Positions 57,192 through 64,000 of a stretch of 64,000 nt of DNA are shown piece after piece. Positions within the stretch are counted from its first letter, which is position 1; each line of letters starts with the position of its first letter. The stretch is from Roridomyces roridus (taxonomy: Eukaryota > Basidiomycota > Agaricomycetes > Agaricales > Mycenaceae): NCBI GenBank assembly GCA_029378245.1, contig JARKIF010000008.1:434001-498000 (forward strand), written 5' to 3'. Under the pieces are notes generated by a model. It saw only the letters and a program-made list of their open reading frames with translations. It searched no databases and was not told the DNA's origin. The translations under genes were made by a program, and so were the position numbers.

Positions 57192-58519
57192 ATGCTCTCC
57201 AACGGCATTGAGAAACTCAAGGGTATGTTGGCGCGTCGCTCTCGATGGCTTATGTCGCAAGATGATTCCCTTGACGATCGACTCAATCTCATCCAGAACA
57301 GCCGCCTCATTTGTCCCTGACGGTCGAACCGCCAAGCATCCCGCCCTCCATCCTCACTCAGCCCATGAAGACCGACCCTTCCACTCCGCGCCCCTTGGCC
57401 CCGTCACCCATCTCTGCGACAGCCACGCCAACCGCTGCTTCTTCTTTCAAGCGCGTTTCTTTTCCGCCACCATCCTCACATCCAGCGACACCTACAACAC
57501 CCATCTTCCCAGACGTCTTGTCAGATGCCCAGTCCCTACGTCCTCTCGCCGGGCTCCATCTTCGCCTGCAATGTCCCGCCGGGCTTCCTCCTCCCGCGCC
57601 AGTCAAACCCACAGCCCAAATCACAGCCAGAGTCGCCGTACTTCTCGTGTTCTTACCGCTGCGCGGCATCGTCTCAGTCAGAGCGTGCGCGCCGACGACG
57701 ATGACGAGGAAAAGTCACCTATCATGATACGTGATTTTGCGTTTCCGTCCGCTGACCCACGACACATCGGTCTGGGGCCCGACGTCCCGCCACCGTGCCA
57801 CCCACGGCGCCTTGCACGCAGGCTACGTCCACAGTCGACCTCTTCCAACTCTTCTTTGGACCTGCCCGAAGATGATGGCGACCAAGATGGCGAGACGGAG
57901 GGTGCATGGGGTGCCGGTGCATTTCTTGGCAGGTTGCGCCTTGGTGGCCAAGCGTGGACACCCTCCGCAGCGGGTGTCGATGGCGTCGGCGCTGCGGATT
58001 TTGCCCGCAATTTTGGGGATTCGTCTGATGAGGATGAGGAGACGGACATACGACCTGGCCTCTACCGCGCTCAGTACTCTTTCGAGCCAGAGGACGACGC
58101 CGAGATGGGCCTCGTGGAGGGCCAGGTTGTCTACGTTCTCGGCTCTGCTGGCTCGGGCGGCGAAGAAGGGGGAGGCGCAGGCTGGGCCGTCGCCGTATGT
58201 AGAGAGCCTGTGGTTGTCCCTTCGCTTCCACCGTCTGACGATGGTGGCGAAGAAGAACCGGTCCTCGCACTTTCGCGTCTCGTTGGCGCTCGTACGGATG
58301 CCGCTCGCGTAGTGGGAAGAGTGGTGGGCTGCCGCTGCTGCCTTGCCGCCTGCACAAGCCACACTGATGGTGCAGGAGAGAAGAGCACTTGTGCCCGATA
58401 GCTTTCTCGTTCTGGTCCGTGCCGACGGCGAGACAGAGGCAGAAGCCAAAGAAAGACTGGATAGATGGGTGGAATGGATGCGGAACGAGAGAGAGGGCGA
58501 GGAGGGCGAGGAGGTCTAG
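57192..58519 (+). CDS. SH3-domain protein resembling NBP2
   Basis: NBP2-like adaptors link protein phosphatase 2C to MAP kinase pathways in yeast; the call is by architecture. Start MLSNGIEKLKGMLARR; a Pro/Ser/Thr-rich region (ILTQPMKTDPSTPRPLAPSP, SRRTSRVLTAARHRLSQSVR); acidic KSPIMIRDFAFPSADPRHIG. The SH3 domain is LYRAQYSFEPEDDAEMGLVE GQVVYVL with a Gly-rich RT/n-Src insertion, then GAGWAVAV. A 52-nt intron (58260..58311) joins EEEP to WEEWWAAAAALPPA, closing with RRALVPDSFLVLV, the last SH3 strand. An acidic helix (ERLDRWVEWMRNEREGEEG) ends at 58519. Two frame changes in the N-terminal disordered part (after 57316 and 57528, each one base short) leave the first exon model tentative. Confidence 0.65.
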
Positions 58520-58636
58520 TTGCGAGTGCTCACATATTTATCTAACTCCGTATTATTATCTACGCATTGTTGTTCATTGTTTTCCGTCCTTGCGCTTAGC
58601 AGCCACCACTGCACCTCCACTTATTCTACGACAGCC

Positions 58637-59576
58637 ATGGCTTCAAGACCACTCAATGACGAGGAAGTCCTCAACGAGATGAACAAGATGGTCCGCCCGT
58701 GCTCAGATCCTAAACGCTGCGTGCCGACTCAACGGAATGCAGGTAGCATTTATCAAGCAGGAGGCCATGGAGAAGGCCCGTGAAATCCGTGTCAAAGCCG
58801 ACGAAGAGTTTGCGATCGAGAAAGTCGGTTAAACGTCTCTCACACTGTTAACTGGTCCCTAAACCTGGTACTCAGGCCAAACTGGTCAAGCAGGAGCAGC
58901 AAGCCATTGACGCTCAGTATGAGAAGAAGCGCAAGGGTGCTGAGGTTTCTCAGAAGATGTCAGTCCCATCGCCGCCATGTCCTTCCTCTCTCATATTCTC
59001 TTAGCGCCCAATCCACATTAACCAACAAATCCCGCCTGAAACTGCTTCATCGCCGTGAAGAACATCTACAAGATCTCTTCTCTACTTCCCGGTCTTCCAT
59101 CCTTGCTTTGGCCAAAGACGGCGGACGCTATGTCCAGTTCCTCGAGGGTGTCATCGTACAGGGCTTTCTGCAGGTCATGGAGCCAAGTGTCACTGTGCAC
59201 TCGCGGAAGTGTGACGTCGAGTTGGTCCAGCAAGCTGCAAAGGGCGCCGCAAGCACGTACAATGAACTCAGTGGACGCAATATCTCGTTTGAAGTTGAGG
59301 GGTCGCTAAGCGATGATGGGTGCGTCCGCTACTCGGCCCTCACTCTCTCAAGTTATGCTCACATTTGCTACCAGGGCTGGAGGGGTTAAACTTGTCAGTG
59401 GCTCCCGGCGCATCATGCTTGACAACACATTGGACGAACGTTTACGGTTACTGGAAGATCGGGTTCGTATTTCGCCACTGGCTGCATTCAAAATTTTCAT
59501 CGCCCTTCCTTAGATGCTTCCAGAGATCAGAAAGGACCTCTTTGGTGCTAACCCGAACCGCAAATTCTATACATAA
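58637..59576 (+). CDS. VMA4: V-type proton ATPase subunit E
   Basis: Peripheral-stalk subunit of the vacuolar proton pump. Start MASRPLNDEEVLNEMNKMV; after introns VAFIKQEAMEKAREIRVKAD EEFAIEK, AKLVKQEQQAIDAQYEKKRK and QSTLTNKSRLKLLHRREEHL. Then SILALAKDGGRYVQFLEGVI, VQGFLQVMEPSVTVHSRKCD, STYNELSGRNISFEVEGSLS, AGGVKLVSGSRRIMLDNTLD ERLRLLEDR and MLPEIRKDLFGANPNRKFYT to the stop 59574..59576. The long N-terminal helix and globular C-terminal domain are complete, and the length of about 225 residues is normal. Five short introns; all joins keep frame. Confidence 0.94.
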
Positions 59577-59632
59577 TACTTTTCCTCATATCTCAACACA
59601 TACGCACCCTCTGCGAGTAATACAAGTAATAC

Positions 59633-60514
59633 ATGCCACATGATCGTGACCAATTATTGCGTGACATAAGGTTTCAGCAAGACCCAATGGCCAAGGTTTA
59701 CCGTGTGGCAGTCTGCCTTTTTCCTGGAGTTACAACACTGGATTATCAAGGTCCTGTTGAGCTCCTTGGCATCCTCTCATCCAAGAATCGGCAACGAGCA
59801 CTGAATGGAGTGTCTCAAGAGATGCCCAGCTTGTTCATGGAGTTCACCTACCTTTCCCATACAATGGATCCAGTGGAACCCACTGCCGGCCCCGCTGTCC
59901 TCCCTTCCATGACATACAACACAGCCAAAGAGCAATTTGATATCCTCCTGGTACCAGGAGGTAGTGGGCAACAGCAGCATATTTTGTATCTTTCAATGAA
60001 CCAAATTTCTTAGGGCCAAATGTCAATCCTCCCAGCACATGCTCCGAGTTCATCAAACAGCAAAGCACAGGGGCCAAGCATATCCTAGCCATCTGTACTG
60101 GGTCACTTATCCTGGCACGTATTGGTGTATTGAATGGGCTACGGGCCACAACAAACAAGAGAGCATTCCGAAGTGTGCAGGTGAGTGGACATTAACCGGA
60201 CTTTACTGATTGTCTCATTATTAAACAGGAAGAGACCAAGGATCTCCCTATTACTTGGGTCCCCAAGGCAAGATGGGTTGCCACAGAGGACAAGAAAATC
60301 TGGACGGCATCTGGAATTTCAGCAGGTTGTTTTGCTAGTTGGTTGAATTATGAGCTTGCTCTCAATCATTGCCTATGCAGGTATGGATCTGGCTGGAGGA
60401 TTCTTGGACTATCTTGTGGGGGAAAAACTGGGTCTTGCAATGAGATCCTTCCTGGAGCTGAGCATGAAGGGAGAAGATGATGATGAATTTGCGGCATATC
60501 ATGGTCTTGTGTGA
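59633..60514 (+). CDS. DJ-1/PfpI-family protein (class I glutamine amidotransferase-like)
   Basis: Either ATG 59633 or ATG 59687 (MAKVYRVAVCLFPGVTTLDY) may be used; the second matches the family start. The Rossmann-like DJ-1/PfpI fold is visible: VAVCLFPGVTTLDYQGPVEL, FDILLVPGG, GPNVNPPSTCSEFIKQQSTG and the nucleophile elbow HILAICTGSLILARIGVLNG with Cys. Then LRATTNKRAFRSVQEETKDL, WVATEDKKIWTASGISAG and LAGGFLDYLVGEKLGLAMRS. Four introns. Relatives include isonitrile hydratase-like and stress proteins; the substrate is unknown. Sequence here is more AT-rich than the genes to the left and lacks their strong C/G third-base preference, which may mark the edge of a repeat-rich or transferred segment. 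Confidence 0.75.
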
Positions 60515-60721
60515 AATCATGAGTTTTATACCCGCACGGGACACGGTCGCTGGCGGCTGTCGGTGGCTGCCAATGGCCTTTGGCCTCCGGTGATCGGTGG
60601 TGATGGGCAGCATGACACATCGGCTTTTTCTGGACATCAGTAGCTTACACTTGTTTGAATGCTATGCACTTGACCCCTAACTAAGACCAACGATGTCCAG
60701 TGGCTTTCGACGGCTTTCCAC

Positions 60722-60739
60722 AATTTCAAATTTGAAATT
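60722..60739. repeat. 18-bp perfect palindrome in the spacer between the DJ-1 and SAP-like genes
   Basis: AATTTCAAATTTGAAATT reads identically on both strands. It lies 34 bp before the start codon at 60773 in an otherwise unremarkable spacer of about 258 bp (60515..60772). Its position suits a dimeric regulator site, but AT-rich palindromes of this size can arise by chance. Confidence 0.6.
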
Positions 60740-60772
60740 TTCAAGATCAAACAGTATCTTACAAGGACCATC

Positions 60773-61948
60773 ATGGCGGACGCCAGCGTACCTCGTCGAC
60801 CGCAGGTCCCGCCTCCCATGGACACCTTTTCCGGGCTGGTGAACAGCTTCAAGAAACCCGAGCTGCAAGATCTCGCCGCAGCCCTGGGCATCTCCAAGAG
60901 GGACACCGAGAACAACACCAAGAAGAAGGACATCCTGCTCAAGGAGGTTCAGGAGAAGTTGGAGACGGACAAGGCCACGCTAGCAGTCCAACCCCGCTTC
61001 GAGGGATTGTACATCACCACTGACGGCAGCGGGAAGAAGAAGAAGAAGGGCAAAACGAGTGCCAACTCGGCATCCAAGACAGCAGAGGATCTCAAGGAAG
61101 AGGCCAAGCCGGCGGCCGATATAACTGGGTATGTACTGAATATTACTACTTCATGCCCTTCTGAACGCCTCATCTAACCTGTCTTTTTCAGTGCTAATCT
61201 CAAGCTCCTCCAGTCAAATTCAACGGTCGACCCACCGGCGCGTTTCAAGCGTCTCGGGACTCAGACTACGCTCATTGACCAAGCCACCCAACGTGAGTTG
61301 CTTGTCAAGCAGCGTGCATATCGTTTCAATTCATTCAATCTAGCTCAACAATCGGAGGATCAGCCTTCCTCTCCCTTGACAATTCCATCGCAATCCAGCG
61401 ACAGTGACAGTGACTCTGGGGAGGAAGAAGACAAGCAGTTGGATGGACGGCCCCAGACTCCGAACAACAAGGCCGTTGGCTGTAAGCTTCAATTAAACTT
61501 ATTCAATCTTGGTTTCTGACCTGTGCATGGCTAGCGGACGTTGTCGTCTATTTCATCAACGAGCACAACAGGTCCTTGACCCACACAGTAACGGTCCCTA
61601 ATTTTCATGTGGTGAAAACGAAGACGTCAGAGGGAATGGACACACACATTGCCCCACTGCATATGTTGGCTCCGGCTGCCCTTTTGCGCAACTCCCCCGT
61701 CAAAGGTGAGTTGACCGGAGATAGATGGACCGTTGTCTTACACACCTTACAGCAGACACACAGGGGTCTTTGGCCCGTCCGGCGTTTGTAGCAGATGGTG
61801 GGACTCATCGCATCTGTCACGCGCTGACCTATTTGCGCACGTGACAACGCCAAATAAACCAGATATACATTGGCGCCGTACAGCGTTAAAGTCATGGGAA
61901 CCCCGTCTCGATCGGATTGAGGAAGAAGCCGAGGAAGACATTATTTAA
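60773..61948 (+). CDS. Protein with SAP-like N-terminal module, unknown function
   Basis: Start MADASVPRRPQVPPPMDTFS. The segment SFKKPELQDLAAALGISKRD followed by KKKDILLKEVQEKLETDK has the helix-extended-loop-helix pattern of SAP domains, which often bind DNA. A Lys-rich stretch (GSGKKKKKGKTSANSASKTA) could be a nuclear signal. After a 65-nt intron, ANLKLLQSNSTVDPPARFKR; then an acidic Ser/Asp tract (SSDSDSDSGEEEDKQLDGRP) and DVVVYFINEHNR. The exon structure after 61570 is uncertain; the last open frame ends EAEEDII at 61946..61948. It sits directly before an LTR-type element, so it may belong to a repeated, transposon-associated gene family. I do not recognise an ortholog. Confidence 0.45.
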
Positions 61949-62149
61949 AGACGTGGGACAGTTTCATATTTATGAACGACAGCGTGGATGAGGGAAGGAG
62001 TTTTCGATCAAGTGAACTGTCAGATCATGACAGGCTTCTATGATGAACACGGCGTAGACATGACAATAGGAGACGACAACGGTGCAGGACAATAGTGCAT
62101 GTCGGAAGCCAGGACAATTAGTGTAGCATCGTAGATCTATTCCTCACAG

Positions 62150-62297
62150 TATAAAAGCAGTAGCTAGTCGTCGTATTCTGTACCCTCTCCTAGACTTTTA
62201 TTCAGTTCATTTTACGAGCTTTAGTAGCGCACTACCCAATCCGCAGCATCTTACCGCTGTTGGACGCGTGAAACAAGTCTTGTCGTGACATAATAAA
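62150..62297 (+). promoter_or_regulatory. Putative LTR promoter (TATAAAAG) and polyadenylation signal (AATAAA)
   Basis: TATAAAAG at 62150..62157 and AATAAA at 62292..62297 bracket a segment the size of an LTR R region. No other gene uses them: the nearest upstream gene stops at 61948 and Gag starts at 62793. Confidence 0.5.
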
Positions 62298-62792
62298 AGT
62301 CTACCCTCATACCGCTCATACCTCCCCCCGACATATCCTTTCCATACGCCTCGGCGTCCCTCCCCCACTACTTGGTCTCTCGTAATTGAAGATCCATTCA
62401 TACCTCAAGCGTCACGTCGTTAAATCGCGACGTTAAATAAGCGCCCATCTCGTTGTCGAACTATTTTGGCAGACAGTCGCTGTGCTACGGGAAACGTTGA
62501 GTCCGTCCCCGCACAATAGCAGACGTTGGTGTTCGGGTGGCAATCTTCGGAGAGTACCCTCACGCAAATACCGGGTGTGTTGTAGAAGGCCCGGGTTTGT
62601 TCTGTCGGCAAGCGTTACGACCGAGAAATTCACCACCGGCTTCGTGCCGCTCCTACCCAAGTCGCGACGGCGTTTCGCGCACCCTCTTCCTCCTCTTCCG
62701 GCACCTCTAGCCGTGAAGCTCGCTCCGTAGCGGACCAACTCTTGGCCGCTTCCGCCACCACCCACCACACCTTCCATACCGCCGTACCTGCC

Positions 62793-63907
62793 ATGTCCCA
62801 TCACGGCAGCCCCATCCCCTATGACCAGCCTCAGGCTGGTTACTCGTACCCTCCCCAACAAATCTACCCCTCCCGCCCTCCTACCCGCTCTCCCCCTCGC
62901 CCCCTTCCCACACGACCCGACTCACAACCCCCCGCCCAGCCTGGCCTGACTGAGTTACTTCAGGCCCTCCCCCCACGCCCGGCACCGGCAAGAATGACGC
63001 TGGCCCGGCTTCCCCCGCCGTTTGACGGCAATGACAAGTCCAAGTGGGAAACTTGGATTGATAGTGTCATGACTTACCTCATGGCCTATGAACACGATTT
63101 CGGTACGGATCATAGACGTATCTTTTTCGTGCTCTCGTTGCTGGGCGACGAGAAGAGTACGGCGTGCCCAGCCTCCAACTGGTCACGCAACTGGAAGGCG
63201 AAACATTTTCGCCTTGATCAACCCCGTCCCTCCTTTGCGGAGTTCTGACGGAGTTGGAGTCGACGTTCGCAGATCAGAACGTCAAGGAGACGGCGCTGTT
63301 GCGCCTGATGAACACTCGGCAGGGAACGTCCACCCTGGCCGACTTCCTCCAGTCGTTCGAGCTGAACGCGGAGCAGGCGGGCTACACGCCCGGAAATGTG
63401 CTGCATGACACGTTCCTGTGTCAGGCACTGGAAATCCTGGTCTCGGACCAGGTACGCAAACAGCTCTACGCTGGTGGCGTCGAGATCCCGGGAACCTATC
63501 CGGGATTAAAGAGCCGGTTGATGACCATCAACGGTATCATTGAGCGCGGGAAGCTCATCAACTCTCGCTGGGGAGCGGGAGGTGGAATGTTTTGGACGCC
63601 GGCGCAGCAGCAGCCGCCGCCCAAATTCCCCAAGGCCACGGCACTGGTGCCGCCGCCTAGGCCCCAGGGGACAGCCCCCCATCTGGCGACCCGGGTCACT
63701 CCCGGAAATCCGGCGCCGATGGACGTCGACCGAACGCGGCAGGCCGCGTTCAAGTGTTACAACTGTGGCAAGGAGGGCCACATGAAGCGGGAGTGCCCGG
63801 AGCCTCCCAAGAAGAAGTTTAATATCCGGTCGATCAAGACCGAAGACTATACGCAGGAGGACCTGCAGGCTCTCGCGACCATACTCCGAGAGAAGGGTTT
63901 TTGTTAG
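62793..63907 (+). CDS. gag: Retrotransposon Gag protein with CCHC zinc knuckle (one frame break)
   Basis: First in-frame ATG at 62793 after a frame opened by the TAG near 62581. The N-terminal part is Pro/Tyr-rich. A capsid-like helical region (LPPPFDGNDKSKWETWIDSV MTYL) matches the retrotransposon Gag family. The frame stops at TGA 63246..63248, while capsid-like coding continues in the -1 frame from about 63245 to the TAG at 63905..63907, so one base appears to be missing after 63244. The second part ends with a Pro-rich spacer and a nucleocapsid knuckle CYNCGKEGHMKREC (CX2CX4HX4C). Whether the break is in the element or in the sequence is unclear; the similar breaks elsewhere in the window favour the latter. 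Confidence 0.85.
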
Positions 63908-63938
63908 GGCGCCCGGTCAAGGCCGAACCGGTGTGCCC
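63895..63938 (+). promoter_or_regulatory. Candidate -1 ribosomal frameshift signal at the gag/pol junction
   Basis: Slippery heptamer G GGT TTT (63895..63901) in the gag frame is one codon before the gag TAG (63905..63907). Five bases after it begins a hairpin: GGGC (63907..63910) pairs with GCCC (63935..63938) and CCGGT (63913..63917) with ACCGG (63927..63931), separated by a small internal loop. The -1 frame is open from the heptamer to the window edge. Confidence 0.5.
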
Positions 63939-64000
63939 TCCCGTATCTGTAATCCATGGACAGTTTACACCGCTAGAGGCGGTTACGGACAGCACGAACA

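Larger units (their letters stand above)
62019..64000 (+). mobile_element. 5' part of a Ty3/gypsy-type LTR retrotransposon (truncated by window edge)
   Basis: A non-coding stretch of about 770 bp with an LTR-like layout precedes a Gag gene. It has a TATA box TATAAAAG at 62150..62157 and a polyadenylation signal AATAAA at 62292..62297, about 140 bp later, as expected for U3-R-U5. An inverted repeat CTGTCA-GATCA-TGACAG at about 62018..62034 may mark the 5' end (TGTCA). The 3' LTR and most of pol lie outside the window, so LTR identity, target-site duplication and primer-binding site cannot be checked. The Gag gene has a CCHC zinc knuckle and is broken by one frame change. Confidence 0.7.

Noticed and set aside
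57096..57335. Minus-strand 79-codon open frame
   Set aside because: Antisense to the first exons of the NBP2-like gene, with no family match or splice partner.
56764..58401. 545-codon plus-strand open frame spanning the La tail and the SH3 gene
   Set aside because: It reads the Gly/Arg tail of La in the wrong frame and only coincidentally enters the SH3 frame; two separate genes explain the conserved segments.
59633..61948. Metabolic or biosynthetic gene cluster
   Set aside because: The DJ-1 and SAP-like genes have no pathway partners nearby; the block looks like a repeat border instead.

Overview
The window is nuclear DNA of a filamentous basidiomycete. Genes are split by many short GT-AG introns (about 40-60 nt), several products are fungus-specific (fungal Zn2Cys6 regulators, an SKT5/Chs4-type chitin synthase activator, a KRE9/KNH-like wall protein, a MIC19-type MICOS subunit), and the protein styles match Agaricomycetes. 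A Rhizoctonia-like (Cantharellales) source is a guess that the sequence alone cannot settle.

Layout, left to right. 1-9.5 kb: six minus-strand genes, namely a partial Ser/Pro-rich protein, a J-domain/ankyrin/coiled-coil protein, a Zn2Cys6 regulator, an ADP-ribose pyrophosphatase (Nudix) and the 60S-biogenesis factor SDA1, ending at a very tight divergent start with an orphan gene. 9.6-21.8 kb: orphan coiled-coil gene, a small RG-tailed protein, phosphoglycerate kinase, a PHD-JmjC histone demethylase, a RecQ/Sgs1 helicase and a DDX41-type helicase. 21.9-35.5 kb: GALT, a KNH-like secreted protein, RTF2, 3-ketoacyl-CoA thiolase, DHX35, GAR1, PEX6 and a membrane PhoD-like phosphatase. 35.5-49 kb: CSN7, an HOS2-class histone deacetylase, mitochondrial HSP60, SKT5/Chs4, a PITH-domain protein, a PPIL4/Cyp6 cyclophilin, a NUP37-like WD protein and a large Zn2Cys6 activator. 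49-59.6 kb: CEF1/CDC5, a single-pass membrane orphan, MIC19, CDH1, La/LHP1, an NBP2-like SH3 protein and V-ATPase subunit E. 59.6-64 kb: a DJ-1/PfpI protein, a SAP-like protein and the 5' part of a Ty3/gypsy-type LTR retrotransposon that runs off the right edge.

The region is an ordinary housekeeping neighbourhood, very compact. Nine divergent pairs have start codons 49-168 bp apart, eight of them within 85 bp, so promoters and 5' leaders must overlap. Convergent and tandem neighbours are separated by as little as 9-60 bp. Functional themes recur (ribosome and snoRNP biogenesis, splicing, chromatin, peroxisome, mitochondria), but nothing looks like a metabolic cluster.

The most informative oddity is a set of single-base frame breaks in conserved single-copy genes (GALT, thiolase, DHX35, DDX41, histone deacetylase, CEF1, MIC19, CDH1, NUP37, NBP2, perhaps PEX6). 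Nearly all can be placed at a third codon position, where either two alternative synonymous bases stand side by side or the base is absent. This looks like unresolved allelic sites from a heterokaryotic genome rather than real gene decay. Other points of interest are the J-domain/ankyrin architecture, a textbook-shaped -1 frameshift signal at the retroelement gag/pol junction, three GC-AG introns, and a 9-nt microexon in GAR1.
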